This document shows, in pieces, positions 1 through 8,700 of a stretch of 64,000 bases of DNA (position 1 is its first letter; every line of letters starts with the position of its first letter). Under the pieces are notes generated by a model. That model was given only the letters and a program-made list of their open reading frames with translations, searched no databases and was not told the origin of the DNA. The position numbers were made by a program, and so were the translations under genes. The stretch is from Tistrella mobilis (GTDB lineage: Bacteria; Pseudomonadota; Alphaproteobacteria; Tistrellales; Tistrellaceae). The stretch lies in the NCBI RefSeq assembly GCF_039634785.1, contig NZ_JBBIAB010000003.1, positions 139,724-203,723 of the forward strand, read 5' to 3'.

Positions 1-2
1 TC

Positions 3-599
3 CGCGGCGTGGTGGTGGTGGACGAGAACATCGACACCGCCGAGATGGAACGGATGCACGAGGCCGGCGTGCGCGGCGTGCGCATCAACCTGCTGTTCAA
101 GAGCGGGATCGAGGTCTCGGACGTCCGCCGCCTGGCCGAGAAGATCGCCCCCTTCGGCTGGCATATGCAGATGCTGATCGACGTGTCGGAATTCGCCGAC
201 ATCCGCGAGACCCTGGGCCGCCTGCCGGTCGATGTGGTCTTCGATCATCTGGGCCATATGCCGACCTCGATCGGCACCGACCATCCGGGCTTTCAGGAGA
301 TGCTGTCGCTGCTGGCCGACGGCCGCGCCTGGGCCAAGATCTCAGGCGCCTATCGCATCACCTCGGCCAGCCGCACGCCCTATGACGACGTGGCGCCCTA
401 TGCCCGCGCGATCATCGCGGCCAATCCGGAACGGGTGGTCTGGGCCAGCGACTGGCCGCACCCTTACGTGAACATCCCGATGCCGAATGACGGCGACCTG
501 CTCGACATGCTCGACGACTGGGCGCCCGACGCCGCCACGCGCGACCGCATTCTGGCAACCAACCCCGCCAGGCTCTACGGCTTCGAGGAGTCGTTTTAG
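3..599 (+). CDS. Amidohydrolase family protein (PF04909-like), 5' end outside window
   Basis: The open frame runs in from the window edge and stops at TAG 597-599, so only the C-terminal 198 or so residues are present. The sequence has the character of the amidohydrolase-2 / 2-pyrone-4,6-dicarboxylate-lactonase-like metal hydrolases: a VFDHLGH motif after the middle strands, AKISGAYR, and the late strand motif VVWASDWPHP, whose Asp is the usual metal or catalytic Asp. It ends in the family's NPARLYGF signature. The substrate cannot be read from this part, but the following TRAP transporter makes uptake and hydrolysis of an organic acid or lactone likely. A tandem repeat begins inside its stop codon. 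Confidence 0.8.
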   Translation, partial: RGVVVVDENIDTAEMERMHEAGVRGVRINLLFKSGIEVSDVRRLAEKIAPFGWHMQMLIDVSEFADIRETLGRLPVDVVFDHLGHMPTSIGTDHPGFQEMLSLLADGRAWAKISGAYRITSASRTPYDDVAPYARAIIAANPERVVWASDWPHPYVNIPMPNDGDLLDMLDDWAPDAATRDRILATNPARLYGFEESF

Positions 600-776
600 C
601 CCCTCGCCGGGCGGCCACTCCGTGGCCTTGGCCCCCGCCTCAATGGCGGGAGTCTGTTAGTCCCTCGGCCCAAGCGGCCACTACCGTGGCCTTGGCCGCC
701 GCCTCAATGGCGGGAGTCTGTTAGTCCCTCGCCGGGCGGCCACTCCGTGGCCTTGGCCGCCGCCTCAATGGCGGCC
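596..776. repeat. Three tandem 56-64 bp copies, each carrying two small hairpins
   Basis: Copies lie at about 596-656, 657-720 and 721-776. Each starts TTAG(C/T)CCCTCG. Each contains two inverted repeats: GGCCAC/GTGGCC with a loop of 3-4 nt, and CCGCC/GGCGG around TCAAT. The first copy starts in the stop codon of the amidohydrolase gene, and the array ends about 70 bp before dctP. It could be an attenuator, an mRNA stability element or a REP-like element. No open frame in it looks like a gene. Confidence 0.75.
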
Positions 777-848
777 TGGAACGGCTTTGGTAAGCCGTTC
801 CCCCGCCCCCGTCTCGCGAACTGCCTGAAAAGCAAGAGGAACGCACCC

Positions 849-1844
849 ATGGGTTTCACCCGACGCACCCTTCTCGGCGCAGCACTCGGCCTTGGCGCGC
901 TGGTCGCCACCGTGCCGGCGATGGCCGCCGACGTGACCCTGAAGCTGGGCTGGACCACCTCTGACGGTGCGACCGACCCCTATGCGATCGCGGCGCGCGA
1001 CTTCGCCGCGGCGCTGGAAGCCGAGATGCCCGGCGTGTTCGAGGTGAAGTACTTCCCGAACCGCCAGCTGGGCGACGAGAAGGAAATGATCGAAGGCATG
1101 TCCTTCGGCACCATCGACGGCGGCATCATCACCAATGCCGTGATCGCCAATGTCGAGCCGGCCTTCCAGCTGCTGGACCTGCCCTTCCTGTTCGCGAACG
1201 AGGCCCAGGCCCACAAGGTGCTGGACGGCGATGTCGGCCAGGAGCTGATGGGCAAGCTGCGCAATCGCGGCATCATCGGCCTGGGCTTCGCCGAGGGCGG
1301 CTTCCGCCACATGATCAACAACACCCGCCCGGTGGCCCAGCCCGACGACGTGTCGGGCGTGAAATACCGGGTGATGCAGAACCCGGTCTTCCTGGAAATG
1401 TTCAGCTCGCTGGGCGGCAACCCGGTGCCGATGGCCTGGGGCGAGACCTTCACCGCCGTGCAGCAGGGCACGATCGACGGGCTGGAAATTCCGGTCGCGG
1501 TCATCCAGGCCAACAAGTTCGCCGAGGTCACCAAGTATCTTTCGCTCACCCGCCATACCTATTCGGCGCTGGGCGTGCTGATCTCGAAGCGCAGCTTCGA
1601 GAAGATGACCAGGGAACAGCAGGAAGCGGTGCTTCGCGCAGCCCCCAAGGCGATCGCCGCCCAGCGCGCGCAGGTGGCCGAGAACACCACCAGGATCATC
1701 GAAGAGCTGAAGGCCGCCGGCATGACGGTCAACGAGATCAATGATCCCGCCGCCTTCCGCGCCAAGGTGACCGGCGTCTACGACCGCTTCAAGCCGCGGA
1801 TCGGCGCCGAGCTGATGGACAAGGCCCTCGCCGAGGTCAACTGA
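849..1844 (+). CDS. dctP: TRAP transporter solute-binding subunit (DctP family)
   Basis: This 331-residue protein is the periplasmic substrate-binding subunit of a tripartite TRAP transporter. The start at 849 is preceded by AGAGGA and gives a twin-arginine-like signal (FTRRTLLGAALGLGALVA) cut after AMA. The mature part starts with VTLKLGW and carries DctP-family signatures: YFPNRQLGDEKEMIEG near residues 70-85, GFRHMINN, and GVKYRVMQNPVF, whose Arg is the usual carboxylate-binding residue. An upstream in-frame ATG at 747 would add 34 residues before the signal and is rejected. The substrate is probably an organic acid, but it is not determined. Confidence 0.92.
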   Translation: MGFTRRTLLGAALGLGALVATVPAMAADVTLKLGWTTSDGATDPYAIAARDFAAALEAEMPGVFEVKYFPNRQLGDEKEMIEGMSFGTIDGGIITNAVIANVEPAFQLLDLPFLFANEAQAHKVLDGDVGQELMGKLRNRGIIGLGFAEGGFRHMINNTRPVAQPDDVSGVKYRVMQNPVFLEMFSSLGGNPVPMAWGETFTAVQQGTIDGLEIPVAVIQANKFAEVTKYLSLTRHTYSALGVLISKRSFEKMTREQQEAVLRAAPKAIAAQRAQVAENTTRIIEELKAAGMTVNEINDPAAFRAKVTGVYDRFKPRIGAELMDKALAEVN

Positions 1845-1860
1845 CCCCGGTGACGGACCG

Positions 1861-1897
1861 TCCGGCCGGCAGTGCGCCCCCCGCGCTGCCGGCCGGA
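1861..1897 (+). terminator. Strong hairpin between dctP and dctQ
   Basis: TCCGGCCGGCAG (1861-1872) pairs perfectly with CTGCCGGCCGGA (1886-1897), giving a 12-bp stem with a 13-nt GC-rich loop. No T-run follows, so it is more likely a partial attenuator or a 3' stabiliser than a full terminator. It would raise binding-protein mRNA over the membrane subunits, which is common in TRAP operons. Confidence 0.6.
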
Positions 1898-1952
1898 TGC
1901 CATTCCGGACCAGCGCATCCCCCCGACCCTGACGGCAGACGGTAGCTCCCCC

Positions 1953-2459
1953 ATGTCGGCTTTGCTCCAGACCCTCTCGCGCGGGCTTGCCCGGGTGACC
2001 GGCTGGGTGATCGTGGCCATCACCACCGTGATGATGGTGAGCCTGATCCTCCAGGTGTTCTCGCGCTATGTGCTCGGCCAGGGCTTCACCTGGACCGAGG
2101 AACTCGCCCTGTTCCTGTTCACCTGGGTGGTGCTGCTCGCCGCCACGACCGCGATCCGCGACGACGGCCATGTCCGCCTGCAGCTGGTCATCGACCTGCT
2201 GCCCCAGGCGGCCCGGCGGATCTGGATGCGCGTCCTGACCCTCGCCGTGCTGATCTTCTGCGTGGTCTTCGCCGTGACCGGGGCCGAATACGTCTCGGCG
2301 ACGCTGGGCCAGGTTTCGGCCGCGGTGCAATACCCGATCGAGGCGCTGCACATGGCGGCCCCGGTGACCGGCGTGCTGGGCGCGATCCACGCCCTGGCCC
2401 GGCTGCTGGCCCCGCAATCGGTGATCGACGGCACGCCCGAAACCGGAGGCATGGTATGA
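1953..2459 (+). CDS. dctQ: TRAP transporter small permease subunit (DctQ)
   Basis: This 168-residue protein has four hydrophobic segments, at about residues 16-40, 50-70, 88-110 and 128-150. It carries the DctQ family motif VFSRYVLGQGFTWTEELALF and the downstream RDDGHVR. The ATG at 1953 is chosen because an upstream in-frame ATG adds a Pro/Arg-rich stretch with no family similarity. The stop overlaps the dctM start by 4 nt (ATGA), so translation is coupled. It bridges the large permease and the binding protein. Confidence 0.9.
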   Translation: MSALLQTLSRGLARVTGWVIVAITTVMMVSLILQVFSRYVLGQGFTWTEELALFLFTWVVLLAATTAIRDDGHVRLQLVIDLLPQAARRIWMRVLTLAVLIFCVVFAVTGAEYVSATLGQVSAAVQYPIEALHMAAPVTGVLGAIHALARLLAPQSVIDGTPETGGMV

Positions 2460-3739
2460 GCACCGCCGCAGCCGTTCTGCTGATCGCCTTCGCCGTCTGC
2501 CTGTTCAGCGGCGTGCCGATCGTCTTCTCGCTGGGCCTTGCCGCCATCGCCGGGCTCTGGGCCGCCGATTTCGACCTGATCGTGCTGGCCCAGCGGACGA
2601 TTTCGGGCACCCAGGTCTTCACCCTGCTCGCCATTCCGGGCTTCGTGCTGGCCGGCGATCTGATGATGCATGGCGGGCTGTCGCGCCGCCTGGTCCGGCT
2701 CTGCCAGGTGCTGGTGCAGCATGTGACCGGCGGGCTCGGCATGGTGACCGTGCTCTCGGCCACCTTCTTCGCCGCGATCTCGGGCTCGGCACCGGCCACC
2801 ACCGCCGCCATCGGCGGCATCATGGTGCCCGAGATGGAGCGCCACGGCTGGAGCCGCCGCTTCGCCGCGGCACTCTCGACCGCCGCCGGGCCGATCGGGC
2901 AGATGATCCCGCCCTCGATCCCAATGGTCATCTGGGGCGTGGTCGCCGAACAGTCGATCACCAAACTGTTCCTGGCGGGCATCGTGCCCGGCATCCTGAT
3001 CGCCATCGGGCTGATGACGGTGTGCTGGTTCGCCGCCCGCGCCCAGGGCATCCCCAAGGCGACCCGCCGGGCGACCGCCCGCGAACTGCTGGTGGCGCTG
3101 AATGACGGCAAATGGGCACTGGCGGCGCCGCTGGTCATTCTGGGCGGCATCTATGGCGGCATCTTCACCCCCACCGAGGCCTCGGCGATCGGCGTCGCCT
3201 ATGCCTTCGTGGTCGGCATGTTCATCTATCGCGAGCTGAAGGTCCGCGACCTGCCGGGCATTCTGCTCCAGTCGATGCGCACCACCACCATCGTCTGCAG
3301 CATCATCGCCGTCGCCTCGGCCTTCGGCTGGCTGGTCGCCATCGAACAGCTGCCGACGGTGATCGCCGAGGCCATCCTGTCGGTCTCGTCGAACCCGATC
3401 GTCATCCTGATGATGATCAACGTGCTGCTGCTGTTCATCGGCGCGATCATGGACAATGTGGCGGCGATGATCATCCTGGGCGGCGTGCTGACCAGCATCG
3501 GCACCAGCCTGGGGCTGGACCCGATCCATCTGGGCGCGATCGTGGTGATCAACTTCGCGATCGGCATGGCCACCCCGCCCTTCGGCTATTCGCTGTTCGT
3601 CGGCGCCGCGATCAGCAGGCTGTCGGTCGAAGAGGTCTCCAAGGCGCTCTGGCCGATGCTGCTGGTCAAGATCCTGGTGCTGGCGCTGATCACCTATGTC
3701 CCGTGGGTGGTGCTGGCCCTGCCGCGCCTGCTGGGGTGA
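2456..3739 (+). CDS. dctM: TRAP transporter large permease subunit (DctM)
   Basis: This is a 427-residue, highly hydrophobic integral membrane protein of the DctM family with the normal family length. Family signatures include the internal ISGSAPATTAAIGGIMVPEM, followed by AGPIGQMIPPSIPMVIWG, TPTEASAIGVAYAF and the C-terminal FAIGMATPPFGYSLFVG. It catalyses the ion-coupled transport step. Its last 193 bp recur at about 95% identity at 8324-8516, on the far side of the exopolysaccharide insert, so the end of this gene marks the left edge of that insert. Confidence 0.93.
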   Translation: MSTAAAVLLIAFAVCLFSGVPIVFSLGLAAIAGLWAADFDLIVLAQRTISGTQVFTLLAIPGFVLAGDLMMHGGLSRRLVRLCQVLVQHVTGGLGMVTVLSATFFAAISGSAPATTAAIGGIMVPEMERHGWSRRFAAALSTAAGPIGQMIPPSIPMVIWGVVAEQSITKLFLAGIVPGILIAIGLMTVCWFAARAQGIPKATRRATARELLVALNDGKWALAAPLVILGGIYGGIFTPTEASAIGVAYAFVVGMFIYRELKVRDLPGILLQSMRTTTIVCSIIAVASAFGWLVAIEQLPTVIAEAILSVSSNPIVILMMINVLLLFIGAIMDNVAAMIILGGVLTSIGTSLGLDPIHLGAIVVINFAIGMATPPFGYSLFVGAAISRLSVEEVSKALWPMLLVKILVLALITYVPWVVLALPRLLG

Positions 3740-3870
3740 CCATCTTCAACCATCGTCCCTGACGGCGGCTGGCATCGCGTCGCGGTGATGAAATGCCTGA
3801 TGATGGTTGGCTTTTGTCGTTGCCGGCGGTATTCCAGGCGAGACACCCCGGATGACAGAGATGGTCCGCG

Positions 3871-4677
3871 ATGACAATCACCCGCTCTATCCTCATCGTG
3901 GCCGTCACTGCCGGCGCCATGATGTCCATCGCCACGCCGGCACGGGCCGGAACCGCGCCGGCCCCATGCGGCCCTGGCTTTGCGGCACCACTCCAGCTCG
4001 GCCCTCTCGCCAATGGCAACCCCGACCAGGCCTGGATGGCGCTGCCGGTCGTCCATCTCTGGGGGCTCGACAATGCTGGCATGGTGCAGGAAGACGGCCG
4101 GGCGATCCTTCAGGTCCGCTACCCCGAAGGATCGATAAACCCCGGCCGGCGGGATGCACCCAGAGGCGGGCTGGGATTCTTTCTGCCCGTCCCGGGCGCG
4201 CATGACGCCCGAGAGATCTGTTTGAGCTATGAGGTCCGCTTTCCCGACAGCTTCGCATTCGCACGCGGCGGGAAACTGCCCGGCCTCTATGGTGGGGATG
4301 CGCCACGCGGTGGCGCCACAGACCGTACGGAGGGATTTTCCGCCCGGCTCATGTGGCGCGAGGCTGGGGCCGGCGAACTCTATCTCTATGCACCGGATCA
4401 GGCGCAGCCCTATGGCCAGAGCCTGGGGCGCGCGCATTTCCACTTTAGGCCCGGGCATTGGACCCAAGTCGTCGAGCATCTGCGCCCGGGTGTGGATGGC
4501 CATCTGCGCCTGCTTATCGACGGTATCGAAATGACCTCGTTCCAGGGCCGGCTGCCCGTGGGCAGCGGCGCCGGACTGATGATGTCGACCTTCTTCGGCG
4601 GCAGCAGCCCAGACTGGGCGTCACCGCGCGACCAGTCTGCATCCTTCGCGGATATCACGATCTGGCTTCGGCCCTGA
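3871..4677 (+). CDS. Secreted polysaccharide lyase family 14-like protein
   Basis: The 268-residue protein has a signal peptide cut near ATPARA and then one beta-rich domain. Segments such as CLSYEVRFPDSF, GGKLPGLYGG, GFSARLMWR, GELYLYA, FRPGHWTQVVEHL and the closing MMSTFFGGSS...FADITIW follow the pattern of PL14-type alginate lyases. It converges on alg8 and alg44, whose product would be its natural substrate. A periplasmic lyase for trimming or clearing polymer is inferred. Codon use is less GC-biased than in the flanking TRAP genes. No strong Shine-Dalgarno sequence precedes the chosen ATG, so the start is less certain. Confidence 0.72.
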   Translation: MTITRSILIVAVTAGAMMSIATPARAGTAPAPCGPGFAAPLQLGPLANGNPDQAWMALPVVHLWGLDNAGMVQEDGRAILQVRYPEGSINPGRRDAPRGGLGFFLPVPGAHDAREICLSYEVRFPDSFAFARGGKLPGLYGGDAPRGGATDRTEGFSARLMWREAGAGELYLYAPDQAQPYGQSLGRAHFHFRPGHWTQVVEHLRPGVDGHLRLLIDGIEMTSFQGRLPVGSGAGLMMSTFFGGSSPDWASPRDQSASFADITIWLRP

Positions 4678-4708
4678 CAGCGCGGGGCCGCCCTGCCAGC
4701 CAACCCGC

Positions 4709-6322
4709 TCAGCGCCCGCCGAATTGCATCATCGGTGTTTCAGCGGCCATCAGATCAATGTCGGAGCCCGAAGCCCGACCAAGCTGGCGGTCGGCTTGGC
4801 TGGCCACGTCGCCGATATAGGCGACGAACAGCACGAAGGCGATGACAGCGGCAATGTTGTAGACATACGACGTCAGACTGTTCAACACGGCGAGGCCGGT
4901 CGATCCTGAGCCAGCGGCCAGCTTCTGCCGGGTCCATTTCTGACGATAGGGATGAAAGCTCATGAACACCTTCACCACCGAGCCGACGAACTGAGTGTAA
5001 TAGAGCAGCGCCGGGAACCAGGGGTGAAACCGCCCCCCATGCAGGCCGATGACTACACTGTTGAAGCTTCGGGTCAGGACGATCCAGAAGACATAGATCA
5101 GCAGAAACACCGGTGCATGGAGAAGGCCGAGGAGGCCCGCAAAGGTGGGGCCGATGAGCGTCGTCCACATCGACAGCCGCTGATCCAGCAGACACATCCA
5201 CAGAAACCAGCCTGTACGATGTGGTCCCAGAGCCAGGGCGCGGCCATTGGCCCGGATCATGTTGCCATACCAGCGCGACATGAGCGAGAGACTGGCCGGC
5301 ACGAAACCGCCTGCGGGCAGTTCTTCCAGCGGGTGAGCCACCGCATCCGGAACATAGAGCATGTTCCAACCGCTCCGCAACACCGCATACCAAGTGCTTT
5401 TGTCATCGCCGGTGAGCAGCGCAATCCGCCCCAGCCGCCAATGGTGTATCACATCGGAGCGCACGGCGACGATGAAGTCGGGGCGTGTAGCGATCTCCGC
5501 ACGAAACAGCGACAATCGGCCGGTCAACACCATCACCTTGCGCGACAGCGACACCGAGCACATCAGCACACTGCGCTGTGCCATGCGCAGGCGATACCAT
5601 TCACGCTGCAACGCGCTGCCCTTCACCAGCGGTACATTTTCAGTGGTCACGGCGCCGACATCAGGGTTCGTCTGTATGATTGATGCGGCCCTGGCAAGAC
5701 AGCCCTCGCCGAGCAAAGTGTCACCATCCATCAGGATCACCTGTGAACCGGGCTTCGGATGGCGCGCCGCGATCAGTTCAAGGGCATCCGCCATGGCGTG
5801 ACGCTTGCCCTTGCCCGCCTGGAACACCGGCAGCAGCACCACGCGCGCCGACTCGGCATGACGCCGCACCACGCGGCGCAGCACCTCAATGTCGGCGGGA
5901 TCGGTTACACCGGCAATGATGGTGGCACCGCTGCCACAGGCTGCAATCTCGTCGATCAGGCGCCCATAGACCGCCGCGTTCATCTGCGCCGACATCCGGA
6001 AGCTGGTGACGAGGATATAAAAATAGGGAAGAGGCAGACGAGCGGCATCGGCGGCGGCGCGGATACGGGGAAACACGAAGAATTTGTAGCGGAATGCCCT
6101 GACGTAATGCATCGCCGCCCAGGAATACCGCCAGATCCCGATGATGCCGATCGTCGCAATGAACACCGTGGTGCCCGGGGTTAGCACGGCCGTTGGCACG
6201 ATGCTGGCCAGGAAGATGATCAGCATGATCCAGAACGCGATACCGGCCCACATAGAGAAGCGTGGCGACGTCTCCTCATAGCCAGGCAGCAAAACCTTGA
6301 ACCGATCCACCGGCCGCTTCAT
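4709..6322 (-). CDS. alg8: Alg8-type processive glycosyltransferase (GT2)
   Basis: This 537-residue inner-membrane family-2 glycosyltransferase resembles Alg8, the polymerase of alginate synthesis. It has two N-terminal membrane helices, then the cytoplasmic catalytic domain with GKRHAMADAL, the metal-binding LMDGDTLLGEGCL, acceptor residues around TGRLSLFRAEI and WRLGRIALLTGDDKS (the GDD base). RWYGNMIRANGRAL takes the place of QxxRW, and four or five C-terminal helices follow. Its start overlaps the alg44 stop by 4 nt. The synthase pair is complete, but the polymer could be polymannuronate or another beta-linked glycan. A mixed-linkage glucan synthase is the main alternative. Confidence 0.85.
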   Translation of the reverse strand: MKRPVDRFKVLLPGYEETSPRFSMWAGIAFWIMLIIFLASIVPTAVLTPGTTVFIATIGIIGIWRYSWAAMHYVRAFRYKFFVFPRIRAAADAARLPLPYFYILVTSFRMSAQMNAAVYGRLIDEIAACGSGATIIAGVTDPADIEVLRRVVRRHAESARVVLLPVFQAGKGKRHAMADALELIAARHPKPGSQVILMDGDTLLGEGCLARAASIIQTNPDVGAVTTENVPLVKGSALQREWYRLRMAQRSVLMCSVSLSRKVMVLTGRLSLFRAEIATRPDFIVAVRSDVIHHWRLGRIALLTGDDKSTWYAVLRSGWNMLYVPDAVAHPLEELPAGGFVPASLSLMSRWYGNMIRANGRALALGPHRTGWFLWMCLLDQRLSMWTTLIGPTFAGLLGLLHAPVFLLIYVFWIVLTRSFNSVVIGLHGGRFHPWFPALLYYTQFVGSVVKVFMSFHPYRQKWTRQKLAAGSGSTGLAVLNSLTSYVYNIAAVIAFVLFVAYIGDVASQADRQLGRASGSDIDLMAAETPMMQFGGR

Positions 6323-7917
6323 GTCGTTGGCTCACCCGGATTGGCGTCGGAGGTGAACCAGCCGATCCCTGTCAATTTGAACAGAAGATCGCCCGGATGG
6401 ATCCGCATGGCGACAATCGCCGGCACGCCGCTCACGGGTCTCGGCATCGATGGCGGCAACGTCACTGTGACCAGCGCGAAACGGCTGACAGCCCGCAATT
6501 GCTCGGGCAGACCGGTTCTGCCGGTGCTGCGCGGGTTAAAATTGATCCGAGCGATCCGTCCGTCGATCTCTTCGGCCTGATCCGACAGAAGAACGCGCGC
6601 CTCACCACCGATACGGAGATAGCGGACCTGATCGATCGGCAGCAGCACATCAACCTCGGTGCCCTGATCGTGGCCATCGCCCAGCCCGTAAACGGCGGTG
6701 CCAGCTTCCACATATTCGCCGTCCCTGGCGCCCTGCATCTCGACCACGCAGTCGCATGGGCTGCGGACCACAAACCGCGCCTGTCGGGCACGCAGGGTCG
6801 CCTCTTTGGCTGAGAGTTGTTCGCGCCTCTCGGCAAGACTGCGGCGCACATCGCCGGGAGTCTGGCGGGTGGCGCGGGTGTCGCCGAGATAGAGACCGGC
6901 ACCGGCAAGCTTCAGTTCATCCCGCAACCGCTGGAGGGTTGCCTTTTCGTCGGCCAGAGCAATCTGGGCCTGACGCAAGGCCACCTCTGCCTCGTCGACC
7001 TGCACGGCAGCTGCGCGGCCATCTTTCGCAAGGCCGGCCCGGCGATCAAACAGGCGCTGACGAACCGCGACCTCAGACGTCATCAGACGCACACGTGTAT
7101 CGGCGGCGGCAATGTCGGCCTGCAACTGGCCCACCCAGGAGCCGAAGGCGGCCTCCACGTCAGACAGATGTTCTACCTCAAGCTCGATCTGTTTCTGCGC
7201 TGAAACGATCTCCTGTTCCAGCGCCGCAATATCCTGCGGATTGACCGGCGCGCTGATCTCGAAGAGAACGCTGTCGCGCGTAACCGTCTCACCGGTCGTC
7301 GCGGTTGCCGCCAGCAGAAAGCCTGCCTGCGGCGCCCGCATCACGATTCGGTCCGACGCCACCGCCGCATATTCGGATTGAACGGTCAGGAAACTCGACA
7401 GCAACGAGACGGCACCGAAGGCTGCCACGCCAATCGTCACCACCAGAATCGCCCCAAGCCGCAGCGCGGCCGACACTGCCCGCATCCGTCGGGTTGTTTC
7501 GTCGGAGAAACTGATCTCCGGAGGCATCCCGTGCGATGCCAGCCCAGCGACAGTGACAATGTCGCCCGCCAGGTAATTGTCGACGATGTAGGACAGTGCC
7601 TCGGCCTGATCCGCCGTCATGTCGACGAACTGAAAGCCACGCCCCTTGCCATCGACGACCCGCACTGCTTTCGCCAGCAGTGTCAGCGTCGCTTCGACAT
7701 GCGGGAAGATAAAGATGAGGCGGCACTTGAAGACATCACCGGCCTCGCAGTCCGGTGCGGAGGCTTCGAGCCCGAATCCACCCAGGCTCCAATCCGCCAC
7801 CACATGCCGAACACCGTTGATCTCGACGGTCAGGGGGATATCGATCCGCGGATGGACCCGCTGCCCACTCTTGCTGGTGATCGGCGAAGGGCGAGAGGTT
7901 GGGTCGGACGCACTCAT
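6319..7917 (-). CDS. alg44: Alg44-type c-di-GMP receptor / membrane fusion protein
   Basis: This 532-residue protein begins with a PilZ domain carrying both c-di-GMP motifs: R20-VHP-R24 (RxxxR) and D42-W-S44-LG-G47 (DxSxxG). A membrane helix at about residues 150-175 precedes a periplasmic HlyD-like part with a coiled coil (about 220-345) and a lipoyl/barrel domain. This is the architecture of Alg44, which activates Alg8 on binding c-di-GMP. GAGGAT lies just upstream of the ATG on the minus strand. The gene is translationally coupled to alg8. Polymer production is therefore predicted to be under c-di-GMP control. Confidence 0.88.
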   Translation of the reverse strand: MSASDPTSRPSPITSKSGQRVHPRIDIPLTVEINGVRHVVADWSLGGFGLEASAPDCEAGDVFKCRLIFIFPHVEATLTLLAKAVRVVDGKGRGFQFVDMTADQAEALSYIVDNYLAGDIVTVAGLASHGMPPEISFSDETTRRMRAVSAALRLGAILVVTIGVAAFGAVSLLSSFLTVQSEYAAVASDRIVMRAPQAGFLLAATATTGETVTRDSVLFEISAPVNPQDIAALEQEIVSAQKQIELEVEHLSDVEAAFGSWVGQLQADIAAADTRVRLMTSEVAVRQRLFDRRAGLAKDGRAAAVQVDEAEVALRQAQIALADEKATLQRLRDELKLAGAGLYLGDTRATRQTPGDVRRSLAERREQLSAKEATLRARQARFVVRSPCDCVVEMQGARDGEYVEAGTAVYGLGDGHDQGTEVDVLLPIDQVRYLRIGGEARVLLSDQAEEIDGRIARINFNPRSTGRTGLPEQLRAVSRFALVTVTLPPSMPRPVSGVPAIVAMRIHPGDLLFKLTGIGWFTSDANPGEPTT

Positions 7918-8323
7918 GATATCCTCAATATCCTCGGCACTGCTTCAAGGTCGCTCGAATGGGTCATGGTCTGCAACGTCATGTCCCAAGGGTATACGCC
8001 CCATAAATGAAAACTTCCATACGATGCGGCATCGGATTGGCAGCCTTAATGACCGTCGGAAAGCTGCACGCAGGACATTACTCGATACTGCCGTCGGGCG
8101 TCCCTTGATAGGTCCTCGCGATTGCCCAGGCTCTCGACTGGCCGGTCGCAGTGGAATGCCCCACGCCCACCCTCGTTGACATCATCCTGTCAGCAGGATC
8201 GAAAACACTCTTCCCCCCCGCCTGTTCGGAAGATTTTTGCCCGCATGGGCAGGATCTTCGCCGGGTTCATCGCACAACGCATCCGACAGACAGGGTCGGT
8301 TCGGGCAGGATGGCGTTGGCGAC
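7918..8323. other. Gene-free leader of alg44-alg8 up to the right-hand dctM remnant
   Basis: These 406 bp hold no coding frame I can support. They must include the leftward alg44 promoter, but no convincing -35/-10 pair stands out. Base composition is lower in G+C than in the ATP-grasp region to the right. The stretch ends where similarity to dctM begins. Confidence 0.5.
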
Positions 8324-8516
8324 GATCAACTTCGCGATCGGCATGGCCACCCCGCTCTTCGGCTATTCTCTGTTCGTCGGCGCCGCGATCAGCAGGCTGT
8401 CGGTCGAAGAGGTCCGCAAGGCGCTCTGGCTGATGCTGCGGGTCAAGATCCTGGTGCTGGCGCTGATCACCTATGTCCCCTGGGTGGTGCTGGCCCTGCC
8501 GCGACTGCTCGGCTGA
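8324..8516 (+). pseudogene. Decayed copy of the dctM 3' end
   Basis: These 193 bp align without gaps to 3547-3739, the last 64 codons of dctM including the stop, with about ten mismatches counted by eye. Several changes are non-conservative: Pro to Leu in FAIGMATP, Ser to Arg before KALW, Pro to Leu, and Leu to Arg in the last helix. Nothing upstream encodes the rest of a permease, so this is a remnant. Together with the intact copy it brackets the exopolysaccharide insert. Confidence 0.85.
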
Positions 8517-8522
8517 AACCGG

Positions 8523-8550
8523 TCCCCGGGGTAGTTCTGCATGCCGGGGA
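8523..8550. terminator. Inverted repeat downstream of the dctM remnant
   Basis: TCCCCGG (8523-8529) pairs with CCGGGGA (8544-8550) across a 14-nt loop. A T-run occurs further on, near 8575. It may be the relic of the terminator that once followed dctM. It is weak as a canonical Rho-independent terminator. Confidence 0.35.
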
Positions 8551-8700
8551 AAACGCGGACACCATTAACCTCAGGTTTTTTTAACGGCCAGAAACTTTCT
8601 TGACGCGATCAATCCGCCTGCTACCGTCACCTCCGTGACCGGAAAGACCGCCCCGAGGCGCGGGATCCGGACGACCTGTGGTTCCGGATGAGGTACGGCC

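Noticed and set aside
765-3529. Very long open frames antisense to the first TRAP operon
   Set aside because: Their translations are rich in Arg, His, Gly and Asp with no domain logic, and they lie exactly opposite well-supported dctP, dctQ and dctM. They reflect GC-rich third positions.
3747-3809. CAACCATC / GATGGTTG inverted repeat followed by CTTTT after dctM
   Set aside because: The arms are 47 bases apart, too far for a confident terminator. It may still be relevant to the insertion boundary.
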